A stretch of 64,000 bases of DNA from Natrialba swarupiae (lineage in GTDB: Archaea > Halobacteriota > Halobacteria > Halobacteriales > Natrialbaceae), in assembly GCF_008245225.1 (NCBI RefSeq), contig NZ_VTAW01000005.1:62001-126000 (forward strand), written 5' to 3'. Position 1 is the first letter of the stretch; the number at the start of each line of letters is the position of its first letter. Shown piece by piece: positions 8,588-16,241 of the stretch. The notes beneath the pieces were generated by a model. That model ran no database searches. It had not been told where the DNA came from and was given only the letters and a program-made list of their open reading frames with translations. The position numbers and the translations under genes were made by a program.

Positions 8588-8672
8588 TCGCCGGGATTGA
8601 GCAAACGCGAAGCGGTTGCGATGTTTGGCGAGTCCACGACTGAACGAGCGAAGCGACGTGAAGGAGTGGACT
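8588..8672 (-). repeat. tRNA-Ala tail repeat, copy A
   Basis: Directly after the tRNA-Ala 3' end (reading the minus strand), the tRNA tail CCCGGCGAGTCCA is followed by a short spacer with TTCGCTCG symmetry, a second tail-like TGGACTCGCC, then 36 further bases ending again in CCCGGCGA. The 50 bases at 8588-8637 are identical to the reverse complement of 33499-33548. The spacer between the inverted GGACTCGCC arms is in the opposite relative orientation in the other copy. Confidence 0.8.
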
Positions 8673-8738
8673 CGCCGGGATTTGAACCCGGGGCCTCTTC
8701 CTTGCGAAGGAAGCGATCTGCCACTGATCTACGAGCCC
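8667..8738 (-). tRNA. tRNA-Ala (anticodon CGC)
   Basis: A 72-nt cloverleaf. The acceptor stem GGGCTCG/CGAGTCC has one G-U pair and discriminator A. The D arm is GATC-AGTGGCA-GATC, the anticodon stem CTTCC/GGAAG with loop TTCGCAA (anticodon CGC), a 5-nt variable loop, and T arm CCGGG-TTCAAAT-CCCGG. CCA is not encoded. The 3' end runs straight into the tail repeat. Confidence 0.95.
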
Positions 8739-8919
8739 TCGACCACTTCTAACTCCGGTTTGTATTTGTAGCTTGTGTTTCAACGACGGCGTGCGGGGCT
8801 TTCTCGAGATCCGAGCGGTCGGGTCGTTCGAGCGGGGTTTCCTACACTCGAGCGTCAGGTTATCGACTGATTCCTCGCGGAACGTCGCGAGCTCGATCCT
8901 CGCGTTCGCGTTCACCGGG

Positions 8920-9122
8920 GACGTGTTTGTCGCTCGTGAGCCAAGCCAAGACAGCAGCGAACGGGGGCCACAACTGAACGTTCCCGGAGAACTGTGCCCA
9001 ATCAGAGTGAACGAACGTATTCGTCGCATGGTAAAGACTTGTCCGTTCCGGATGCCGTTTACCGCGAGAACGGCACACATCGCAGCGACGCCGGTGGCGG
9101 TCCACGGAACGTACGGTACTAT
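8920..9122 (-). pseudogene. Rhomboid-like membrane protein relic
   Basis: Two overlapping frames carry pieces matching the intact rhomboid-like protein at 33843-34460. One frame (about 9122-9042) has YVPWTATGVAAMCAVLAVNG, matching YVPVVAFAVVAVSGLF. The other (about 9048-8920) has HATNTFVHSDWAQFSGN, matching YVTNMFLHLDWSHFRTN, and LAWLTSDKHV, matching LTWMTSNRHV. The segment between them is shortened and the C-terminal part with the catalytic Ser and His is gone, so the gene is dead. It lies just downstream of an intact rhomboid gene and next to the tRNA tail repeat. Confidence 0.65.
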
Positions 9123-9286
9123 CTTTGGCTCGAGCGTTTTCGTGTGGCTCAACGCCCCATCGGTGACAGCTCGATAGCGACGGCGGTTCCGACGGGATTG
9201 TGACGAGAATACAGACTGCAATACGCTTGCGGTCGGCGCTACCGAACCGGCGGCTGTGACCTAGCTGATGATTTCGGATCGGGAGA

Positions 9287-9976
9287 TCAGACCGCCCGTC
9301 GATCGGTGGTCGACTTCGATCGAACGGATAAGAGCCGAGTACGACCCGCGATCAACCCGAGCAGAAATCCGACGAAATGTGCGACGAGCGCCGTTCGGGG
9401 TGCAGCGGTCGCGATCGTAACTGTGGCGGCGAGTGCGACGAAAACGACGACCGCAAGCCAGCGTGGAACGTCGACGAACGTCGCTAGACCGGCGGAGAGT
9501 CGGTTCGAGGCGACGAGATATCCCAGGAGGGCGAACACCGCACCGCTGGCACCGAGGACGCCCAGCGACGGCGTGACGGGGAGCATCGGGACCGACGCGG
9601 CGAACGCCGTCAGGACGATCTGGGAGACACCCGCGATCGATCCCGTGAGCAGGAAGAACGTGTGAAATCGCAACCGTGTCGTCGCTCGAGCGACCGGCCA
9701 GCCGAAGACGATGAGCGCGAGGCTGTTCGAGAGGAGGTGCCAGAGGCCGCCGTGGGCGTAGACACTCGTCACGATGGTCCACGGGTTGTGCTCTACTGGT
9801 GGACTGAGCACGAACAGTCCACCCATCACGCCCGCGAGTGTGGCGATCCCCTGGAGGACGTAGACCACGGCGAAGACCACCAGCAGTTCGAAGATCGGAC
9901 TCGAGGAGCCCGACCCCGGCTGGTCGGCCGACGGCTGTCGAGTTCGAACACTCGAGTTCGACGACGACCGGTCCAT
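9287..9976 (-). CDS. Rhomboid-family intramembrane serine protease
   Basis: A 229-residue membrane protein with a soluble Ser-rich N-terminus (about 30 residues) and six predicted membrane helices. The catalytic Ser lies in GASGAVFALLGY and the catalytic His in the last helix (LVAHFVGFLLGL); the first-loop motif is HGGLWHLLSNSLAL. Rhomboids cleave membrane-anchored substrates within the bilayer. A degraded rhomboid-like copy lies immediately downstream and another intact rhomboid-like gene is at 33.8 kb. Not in an obvious operon. Confidence 0.9.
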   Translation of the reverse strand: MDRSSSNSSVRTRQPSADQPGSGSSSPIFELLVVFAVVYVLQGIATLAGVMGGLFVLSPPVEHNPWTIVTSVYAHGGLWHLLSNSLALIVFGWPVARATTRLRFHTFFLLTGSIAGVSQIVLTAFAASVPMLPVTPSLGVLGASGAVFALLGYLVASNRLSAGLATFVDVPRWLAVVVFVALAATVTIATAAPRTALVAHFVGFLLGLIAGRTRLLSVRSKSTTDRRAV

Positions 9977-10118
9977 ACCGCTACTGCGACGGCGAACGCC
10001 AAAAGTCCCCGTGACCTCGCTACGTGCGGAGTTCGATCGAGTGCAGCGGCGCTACAGAGAACGGTAGCAGCCTCGAGAAAACGTGAAAATCCGTGCGAAC
10101 CGGCGATCGTGATCGGCC

Positions 10119-10203
10119 TCATACGGTCTGCAGTCCGTCAGTTCCGGCACGACCGCGACCGTCTTGTGGTCGGACCGGCAAATCGGGACCGCAATTCGTC
10201 TCA
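10119..10203. repeat. 85-bp palindromic intergenic element, copy E1
   Basis: Begins TCATACGGTCTGC and ends with CGTCTCA. Hand alignment gives about 61 of 85 positions shared with copy E4. It lies directly after rpsJ; its last three bases are, on the minus strand, the TGA stop of rpsJ. Could act as a structured 3' end or terminator. Confidence 0.65.
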
Positions 10204-10512
10204 GTTGTCCTCGAGGACGATCTCGATCGAGACGTCGTTTGGCACCTGAATGCGCATGAGCTGTCGGAGTGCGCGTTCGTCGGCGTCCAGATCGATCAGG
10301 CGCTTGTGGACGCGCATCTCCCAGTGCTCCCACGTCGCAGTGCCTTCGCCGTCAGGTGACTTTCGGGTCGGCACCTCGAGGGTCTTGGTCGGCAGCGGAA
10401 TCGGACCGCTCAGGTTGACGCCGGTGTTGTTCGCGATCTCGCGGACGTCGTCGCAGATGTCGTCCAAGTCCTCTGGACTCGTACCCGCGAGTCGAACGCG
10501 TGCCTGCTGCAT
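10201..10512 (-). CDS. rpsJ: 30S ribosomal protein S10 (uS10)
   Basis: A 103-residue protein of normal archaeal uS10 length. It starts [20 protein letters not shown], has the conserved [20 protein letters not shown] loop, then [16 protein letters not shown]. It is part of the 30S head. It follows the tuf stop codon with no gap, the standard haloarchaeal tuf-rpsJ operon. Its TGA stop is the terminal triplet of an 85-bp palindromic repeat. Confidence 0.97.
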   Translation of the reverse strand: MQQARVRLAGTSPEDLDDICDDVREIANNTGVNLSGPIPLPTKTLEVPTRKSPDGEGTATWEHWEMRVHKRLIDLDADERALRQLMRIQVPNDVSIEIVLEDN

Positions 10513-11775
10513 TTATTTCTCGTTGACCTCGAGGACCTTGCCGGCCGCGATGGTCTGACCCATGTCGCGGATGGCGAAGCTCCCGAGTTCGGGGATCTCG
10601 CTGGACGGCTCGATGCTGAGGGGCTTCTGTGGTCGGATGGTGACCACGGCAGCGTCGCCCGACTGGATGAAGTCGGGGTTCTCCTCGGCGACCTCGCCGC
10701 TTGCTGGATCCATCTTCTTGTCGATGGACTCGATCGTACAGGCGACCTGCGAGGTGTGGGCGTGGAAGACCGGCGTGTAGCCGGCCGTGATCACGGACGG
10801 GTGCTGCATGACGACGACCTGTGCCTGGAACGTCTCGGCGACGCTTGGTGGGTCGTCGGCTGGGCCACAGACGTCACCGCGGCGGATGTCGTCCTTGCCG
10901 ATGCCGCGGACGTTGAATCCGACGTTGTCACCGGGTTCTGCTTTTGGCACCTCTTCGTGGTGCATTTCGATCGTCTTCACTTCGCCGCCCACGTCGCTGG
11001 GCTGGAAGGAGACGTTGTCGCCGATGTTCATGACACCGGTCTCGATACGTCCGACTGGGACGGTACCGATACCGGAGATCGTGTAGACGTCCTGGATCGG
11101 GAGTCGAAGCGGCGCGTCCGTCGGTGGCTCCGGCTCCGGCAGGTCGTTGAGTGCCTCGAGCAGAATTTCGCCGTCGTACCAGCCCGTGTTGTCGGAGGCC
11201 TCGGCGATGTTGTCGCCTTCGAACGCCGAAATCGGGATGAACGAGGCGTCCTCGGTGTTGAACTGAACCTGCTTGAGCAGCTGAGTGACTTCCTCGACGA
11301 CCTCGTTGTAGGTGTCTTCCTTGTAGTCGACGATGTCCATCTTGTTGATGCCGATGATGAGCTCGTCGATACCCAGGGTGCGGGCCAGGAAGACGTGCTC
11401 CTGGGTCTGGGGTGCGACGCCGTCGTCAGCAGCGACGACGAGGACCGCGTTGTCGGCCTGGCTCGCGCCAGTGATCATGTTCTTGACGAAGTCGCGGTGG
11501 CCAGGACAGTCGACGATGGTGAAGTCGTAGGCGTCCGTCGAGAACTCCTGGTGGGCGATGTCGATGGTGACACCGCGTTCGCGCTCTTCGGCGAGGTTGT
11601 CCATGACGTAGGCGAACTCGAAGCCGCCTTTGCCCTTCTCTTCTGCTTCCTCGCGGTGCTGTTCGATGACGTGCTCGGGTACGCTCCCCGTCTCGTAGAG
11701 GAGTCGTCCCACGAGCGTACTCTTCCCGTGGTCGACGTGGCCGATGATGGCCAGGTTCTGGTGTTGTTCGCTCAT
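10513..11775 (-). CDS. tuf: Translation elongation factor EF-1 alpha (aEF1A)
   Basis: A 420-residue GTPase that delivers aminoacyl-tRNA to the ribosome. G1 GHVDHGKST (residues 12-20), switch [11 protein letters not shown]4 NKMD, then the two beta-barrel domains (starting near [19 protein letters not shown]). Normal archaeal length. TATA at 11800-11807 (CTTATATC on the plus strand) is about 25 nt upstream of the ATG, implying a leaderless mRNA. First gene of a two-gene operon with rpsJ. Confidence 0.97.
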   Translation of the reverse strand: MSEQHQNLAIIGHVDHGKSTLVGRLLYETGSVPEHVIEQHREEAEEKGKGGFEFAYVMDNLAEERERGVTIDIAHQEFSTDAYDFTIVDCPGHRDFVKNMITGASQADNAVLVVAADDGVAPQTQEHVFLARTLGIDELIIGINKMDIVDYKEDTYNEVVEEVTQLLKQVQFNTEDASFIPISAFEGDNIAEASDNTGWYDGEILLEALNDLPEPEPPTDAPLRLPIQDVYTISGIGTVPVGRIETGVMNIGDNVSFQPSDVGGEVKTIEMHHEEVPKAEPGDNVGFNVRGIGKDDIRRGDVCGPADDPPSVAETFQAQVVVMQHPSVITAGYTPVFHAHTSQVACTIESIDKKMDPASGEVAEENPDFIQSGDAAVVTIRPQKPLSIEPSSEIPELGSFAIRDMGQTIAAGKVLEVNEK

Positions 11776-11799
11776 TGTTGTAGCTCACGCGCAGAGGCG

Positions 11800-11807
11800 C
11801 TTATATC
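11800..11807 (-). promoter_or_regulatory. TATA box of tuf-rpsJ
   Basis: GATATAAG on the minus strand ends about 25 nt before the tuf ATG at 11775, the spacing of a leaderless haloarchaeal promoter. Confidence 0.55.
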
Positions 11808-11951
11808 GGTCTTGTTCGCCCGTTGCGGTTAAAACCATTTCGAAAGCTCGTTCAGTCGAACCCGGTGCCCTCTTGCGGTTTGTGTTTGTTTCACACGGAT
11901 TGGATCTCTGCGTTCGTCGCCTCCGTGGCCCCGAGTAGTGGGGCAGTTCGG

Positions 11952-12191
11952 TTATTCCGTGACGACGAGATAGCCACCGACGGCGGCGAAGGCGAGCGAC
12001 AATATCGTGACTACGGTGTCCATCCAGCCGGCCAGTCCGGAAATCGAACTGCTGGCGAGGATGAGTGCGACCGAGACGAACAGACACGACAGACCGATCG
12101 CGTTCCGGCGGCGTTCGCGTCGCCAGGCGTTGATTACGCCGGCCGCGAGCAGAACGAACGCGATCACGTAAATTATCGTGATACTCTCCAT
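11952..12191 (-). CDS. Small membrane protein, 79 aa
   Basis: A small hydrophobic protein, starting MESITIIYVIAFVLLAAGV, with three likely membrane helices (about 3-20, 32-50 and 57-76) and a basic loop RRERRR after helix 1. I took the ATG at 12191 because the 21 residues upstream are Arg/Thr-rich and not membrane-like. No family recognised. A degenerate half of the 85-bp repeat overlaps its upstream region. Confidence 0.65.
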   Translation of the reverse strand: MESITIIYVIAFVLLAAGVINAWRRERRRNAIGLSCLFVSVALILASSSISGLAGWMDTVVTILSLAFAAVGGYLVVTE

Positions 12192-12205
12192 ACGAGTGGT
12201 GGTAG

Positions 12206-12252
12206 GGGCTGTTGTAAATCGTTTCCGGCGTAACCGCGACCGTCTGTGGGCC
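12206..12252. repeat. Partial (half) copy of the 85-bp palindromic element
   Basis: Contains CTGTTGTAAATCG and CCGTCTGTGG at the same spacing as the left half of the full element; the right half is missing. It lies just upstream of the small membrane protein gene. Confidence 0.45.
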
Positions 12253-12362
12253 ACCGAGATCGTCCACCCACCCCGCAGAGAAACGACGGCGTGAAACGCA
12301 TCCGACTGGGTCGTACTGCGAGAAACAGTCCGCAGACGACCGCCCCGGACCGTCCGGACGAC

Positions 12363-13304
12363 CTACTCGAGTCGGCCGACGTCCGAGAGCACGGCAGTTG
12401 CGGTTTCGGGACCGCCTGCGCCACGGCCACTCGAGTGGAGCGAGCCGGCGTGGCGGGTCTCGATCTGGACGATGTTTCGCGTCCCGGAGACGGCCAGTGC
12501 GCCGTTTTCGGGGACGAGTCGGGGGCCGACACGGACGCCCTCGCGGGTTGCCTCGCCGATGAGTCGGATCGTCCGGCCGTCCTCGGCGGCGAGGTCGAGT
12601 GCGCTTCCCGGCACGTTCTGAATGCCATCGACGGCCGCGTCGGAAAGCGAGAAGCCGCCGTCGGCGAGCACGTTCGAGAGGATGACGAACTTGAGCGCGG
12701 CATCGGTGCCGTCGACGTCGAACGTCGGGTCAGCCTCCGCGACGCCTAAGTCCTGGGCCTCCGCGAGGACGTGCTCATAATCGAGCCCCTCGGCGGCCAT
12801 CCGAGTCAGGATGAAGTTCGCAGTGCCGTTTAAGACGCCGCGAACGGCCGTCACGGCCTGTGGGGTCTCGTCTTCGATCGTCGATAGCACCGGAATCGCG
12901 CCGCCGACGGTCGCCTCGAAGCGGACCGATCCCGCACTGTCGGACTCGAGTGCCCGGAGCTCGTCGTAGCGTTCGGCGACCGGGCCCTTGTTCGCCAGGA
13001 CGACGTGGCGGTCGGCCTCAAGGGCGCGTCTCGCGTGTGAGAAGCCGGGTTTGGCGTCGTCGAGCGTGGTTGGGGTGGCCTCGACGAGCGCGTCGTAGTC
13101 CGTCTCGAAGACGTCCTCGGGCGCGCCGGAGCCGACGGGCTCACCGCCGGCTTTGCGCTCGAGTGCTCGTTCGACGTCGATGCCGGCGTCGTCCGCGACG
13201 GCGCTTTTCGAGTCCGCGAGCGCGACGACGTCGTGGCCGTACTCGCCGGCGAGGTCGGCGACCGAACGGCCGACGGCACCGGCACCGAGGATCGCGAGTT
13301 TCAC
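12363..13304 (-). CDS. hom: Homoserine dehydrogenase
   Basis: A 313-residue enzyme reducing aspartate semialdehyde to homoserine, the branch point to threonine and methionine. NAD(P)-binding GAGAVGRSVADL at residues 7-18; substrate domain with ATVGGAIPVLSTI, VRGVLNGTANFILTRM and EAQDLGVAEADPTFDVDG. The regulatory ACT domain of longer bacterial enzymes is absent; a separate ACT protein is encoded immediately upstream, overlapping by 4 nt, so the two are co-translated and probably interact. Confidence 0.94.
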   Translation of the reverse strand: MKLAILGAGAVGRSVADLAGEYGHDVVALADSKSAVADDAGIDVERALERKAGGEPVGSGAPEDVFETDYDALVEATPTTLDDAKPGFSHARRALEADRHVVLANKGPVAERYDELRALESDSAGSVRFEATVGGAIPVLSTIEDETPQAVTAVRGVLNGTANFILTRMAAEGLDYEHVLAEAQDLGVAEADPTFDVDGTDAALKFVILSNVLADGGFSLSDAAVDGIQNVPGSALDLAAEDGRTIRLIGEATREGVRVGPRLVPENGALAVSGTRNIVQIETRHAGSLHSSGRGAGGPETATAVLSDVGRLE

Positions 13305-13897
13305 GCCGTCTCACCTCCCAGAAGCGGCTCGACGACGGTGAGTTCCTTGTCGGAGCCGATCGATCGAATCGCTCCCAGCGCCGCGTCGGCGCGTCCGGAG
13401 TCGATCGCGAGGCGAATGCGGGCGCTGGCGACGCCCTCGGTTCCCTCGGGTGCGGCCAACGAGAGGTCGATGACGACGGCGTCGACCTCGTCTTCGATCC
13501 GTGAGAGCGTATCGGAGAGATCGGTCTCAACGAGTTGCCCGACGAGCACGACGCTTACCTCCTCGCCGTAGTGTTCGGCGCCAGCCTGGATGACGTTGAC
13601 GCCTGCATCCCGTAACGCGTCGACGATTCCGTCGAATCGGTCCGGCGGACACTCGAGGTCGACCTCGACCGGGATGTGTCCGCGCGGAGTGATGTTTCCA
13701 CGCTCGTGGTGGATACTCAGGAGATTGCCGCCGTTGTCGGCAATCGGGGCGAGCGCGCGGAGCAGTTCGCCCGGTTCGTCGACCAGTTCGAGCCGGACTG
13801 TGTAGGCGCGAACGCCGCCGTCCGTCTCGGGTTCGTCCGCGGATTCGTCTGCGGCATCCTCGATGGATTCGACGGGTTCCTCAGCGTCGTCAACCAT
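13301..13897 (-). CDS. ACT-domain amino-acid-binding regulatory protein
   Basis: A 198-residue protein. After an acidic leader (about 25 residues) an ACT domain begins, YTVRLELVDEPGELLRALAP, followed by a second alpha/beta half that may hold another ACT-like fold. ACT domains bind amino acids and control metabolic enzymes. The start at 13897 is preceded by a clear Shine-Dalgarno GGAGGTGA 8 nt upstream, so this is a leadered start. Its stop overlaps the hom start by 4 nt (ATGA), pointing to allosteric control of homoserine dehydrogenase; inferred from position. Confidence 0.88.
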   Translation of the reverse strand: MVDDAEEPVESIEDAADESADEPETDGGVRAYTVRLELVDEPGELLRALAPIADNGGNLLSIHHERGNITPRGHIPVEVDLECPPDRFDGIVDALRDAGVNVIQAGAEHYGEEVSVVLVGQLVETDLSDTLSRIEDEVDAVVIDLSLAAPEGTEGVASARIRLAIDSGRADAALGAIRSIGSDKELTVVEPLLGGETA

Positions 13898-14049
13898 CGT
13901 CATCACCTCCTGCTTTGGGGCATCCACGCGTCCTCATTGTGTACGACTCCGCAATTGACGCGTAAAAGCATATAGGCGTTCCCAAAACTGTCCGCCCGTG
14001 TCAACTATCACCACTCGGCCGCCGTCGCGTTTGATCCGCGGCTGGACGT

Positions 14050-14415
14050 TCACAGATGGTCTTTGCCGGGGTTCGACGATCCCCAGTCGCCGCGTCCCCC
14101 TTCCGTGCGATCGACCCCCATGATCGACTCGGCCTGGTCCGGGCCGCCGAGGCTCTCGCGGGCATCGGGGACGCGGACGGTGATCTCCTCGATCTCGGGC
14201 CAGGTGAGAAGTTCGGCCTCGATGTTGTTCGTCGTGATGTCGCTGACCGAACATCCCTTGCAGCCGCCGCCGAGTTCGATGATGACCTCGCCGGTCTCGG
14301 GATCGGCTTCCCGGACCGCACTCGTCCCCCCGTGCATCTGAATGATCGGCATCTCGCGGCTGAGCCACGTCTCGACCCGCTCGCGAAGCGTCGAGTCGGT
14401 GTCGGATTCGGTCAT
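14050..14415 (-). CDS. NifU-like Fe-S cluster scaffold protein
   Basis: A 121-residue protein with a NifU C-terminal domain: MPIIQMHGGTSAVREAD, then the cluster-binding CxxC in ELGGGCKGCSVSDITT, then ITVRVPDARESLGG. It assembles and hands over Fe-S clusters. The last 30 residues are a polar tail, including GVDRTEGGRGDWGSSNPGK, not needed for the fold. Monocistronic, between the ACT protein and the LVIVD protein. Confidence 0.9.
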   Translation of the reverse strand: MTESDTDSTLRERVETWLSREMPIIQMHGGTSAVREADPETGEVIIELGGGCKGCSVSDITTNNIEAELLTWPEIEEITVRVPDARESLGGPDQAESIMGVDRTEGGRGDWGSSNPGKDHL

Positions 14416-14514
14416 TGGTCTTCGTACGGACTCGAGCGGTGAATAGGTTTGGTCACGCGACCGAAATCGTCAGGAACGACCCTTATAGACCCTGGAAGCG
14501 GTGACGAGCGTCGA

Positions 14515-16086
14515 TCACGGCCGGCCCCGATCGTTCTCCCGAGGACGGCGTCGAAACCACTCGAGAGCGGCGACCCCACCGACGAGTCCGACCGTCCCGC
14601 CGGCGGTGAACCCAGGCGTCCGATCCACGCCGCCGGACGCGCCGTCGTCTTCCGCATTGCTGCTCGCTTCGGCCGAGCCGTCGGTACTGTTTGTCGACGC
14701 TCCGGTGCCGTCGGATCCGCTGCCGTTCGACGATTCGTTTTCGCCAGCGCCGGTATCGTCCTCGAACTCGAGGGCGTCGAGGTCCGTAAGCGACGGCTGG
14801 TCGGCTTGCTCGCCGGTCCGGATCGGGAACGTGTAGAGTGCGCCGTCGGTCAGCCCGTGGGGAATCGCGGGCGTCGAACTCGCCACGAACGTCTCGCCGG
14901 GGTCGGCGACGCGTGCCGTCCAGAACGCCGCCGTCTCGGGATCGCGCCAGGAGGCGCGTTCCGTCGGCTCGGCAGGGTCGCTCACGTCGTGGATCGTCAC
15001 GCCCCCCTGGTACCACGAGGCGTAGAGGTCGCCGTCGCGAAGCTCGAAGTTGTGGGCGGTCGTCCACAGCGGCCCGTAGTAGCGCTCGTCGGCGGCCCGC
15101 GGCGCGTCGATCGTCGCCCGAAACGCCGGCTCGGTGGGGTCGCTCACGTCGTAGAGATCGATCCCGCCCGGTCCGTCGGGCTCGTCGCCGCCGGTCGCCC
15201 ACGCCTCCCGGCCGACCGCGAGGAGGTCGCCCGTCTCGTCGACCGCGGCGTAGTGGTCGTTGCCCGGAAGCCCCAGCCGGGCGTCCCGGTCGTCGTCCAT
15301 CTCGCGTTGGGACTCGAGGTCGGTATCGCTGACGTGTGAGAGATACTCGGGCTCGGCGGGGTCGCCCACGTCGAGCAGGTAGGTACCGGCGTTCCAGTGA
15401 GCGAGGTACGCGACGTCGTCGTGGACGTAGACGTCGTGGAGGTATCGTGCGAGCCAGTCGACGTCGCGCCAGCCGGGTTCACGCTCGAGAAGCGACCAGC
15501 GACCGATCTCCTCGACGACCTCGCCCCCGACGTCGTAGACGACCAGCGGGTTCTCGTCGGTATCGTTCGCGACGACGTACAGCACCTCGCCGTCGAGATA
15601 GCAGTTGTGGATGTGGGTGCCGGTCTCGTACGGTTCGCCGATCGCTCTCGGATCGGCGGGATCGCTCACGTCGTACCGGAGGAACCCGTGGAAAAACTCG
15701 TCGGAGCCGCGGTTCGCCGGCCCCGGGACGATCAGCATCTCGTCGTCGACTTTGACGTCGAGGATCTGGAGAACCGGCGCGCCGTCGACGTCGATGGCAC
15801 GTTCCTCCGCGAGGAGTTCGGGTTCCTCGGAGTCGCTCACGTCGACGATCGCAAAGCCGGTCGTCGCGGCGAGGTACGCGACCGCGCCGTCGTCGCCGAG
15901 GACGGCTTCGGCGGCCCCCTCGACGGAGACGCGACCAAGCGGTTCGTAGGATTCCTGGGCCGACGCGAGCGTCGACCGGTCGGACGGTCCCGCCGATCGA
16001 CCGGCTGCACTCGTCGATGCTGGGACGGTCAGGCCGAGCGAGGTGACGCCGCTCGTTTGGAGAAACGATCTGCGCCGCATACCCAT
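14515..16086 (-). CDS. LVIVD-repeat surface protein with Tat signal and PGF-CTERM-like tail
   Basis: A 523-residue exported protein. N-terminal Tat signal MGMRRRSFLQTSGVTSLGL. About seven LVIVD/beta-propeller-like repeats with recurring DVSDPAEP or DVSDPTEP units (residues about 50-420). An acidic Ser/Gly/Asn-rich linker follows. The tail TPGFTAGGTVGLVGG plus a hydrophobic helix and RRR matches the PGF-CTERM sorting signal handled by archaeosortase A. It is probably a cell-surface anchored propeller; ligand unknown. A TATA-like AATAAATAG lies just upstream of the start. Confidence 0.88.
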   Translation of the reverse strand: MGMRRRSFLQTSGVTSLGLTVPASTSAAGRSAGPSDRSTLASAQESYEPLGRVSVEGAAEAVLGDDGAVAYLAATTGFAIVDVSDSEEPELLAEERAIDVDGAPVLQILDVKVDDEMLIVPGPANRGSDEFFHGFLRYDVSDPADPRAIGEPYETGTHIHNCYLDGEVLYVVANDTDENPLVVYDVGGEVVEEIGRWSLLEREPGWRDVDWLARYLHDVYVHDDVAYLAHWNAGTYLLDVGDPAEPEYLSHVSDTDLESQREMDDDRDARLGLPGNDHYAAVDETGDLLAVGREAWATGGDEPDGPGGIDLYDVSDPTEPAFRATIDAPRAADERYYGPLWTTAHNFELRDGDLYASWYQGGVTIHDVSDPAEPTERASWRDPETAAFWTARVADPGETFVASSTPAIPHGLTDGALYTFPIRTGEQADQPSLTDLDALEFEDDTGAGENESSNGSGSDGTGASTNSTDGSAEASSNAEDDGASGGVDRTPGFTAGGTVGLVGGVAALEWFRRRPRENDRGRP

Positions 16087-16155
16087 CCCAGGTGACCAGC
16101 GAATAAATAGCGACGGGGTCGTTCTGCCGGAGAGTGTCGGTGCGGCTATCCGACA

Positions 16156-16220
16156 ACTCGAGGAGCGTGTGCGAGCGTGAGGGATGGCCAGTGACTCGAG
16201 GAGCGTGTGCGAGCGTGAGG
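16156..16220. repeat. Tandem 27-bp direct repeat (two units, 38-bp period)
   Basis: Two identical 27-bp units starting ACTCGAGGAGCGTGTGCGAG are at 16156-16182 and 16194-16220, separated by 11 bp. They sit between the divergent LVIVD promoter and the end of the glucokinase gene. No coding content. Confidence 0.8.
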
Positions 16221-16241
16221 AGTGGCGAGCCGAACCGTGGC

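Noticed and set aside
8565-8600. Plus-strand D-arm-like string (TTAGCTCAGCGGGA) as a second tRNA
   Set aside because: No acceptor, anticodon or T arm can be paired around it; the following bases are the tail repeat.
10756-11832. Long plus-strand frame opposite tuf
   Set aside because: Antisense to a highly conserved EF-1 alpha gene; residues are Val/Asp-rich shadow of its codons.
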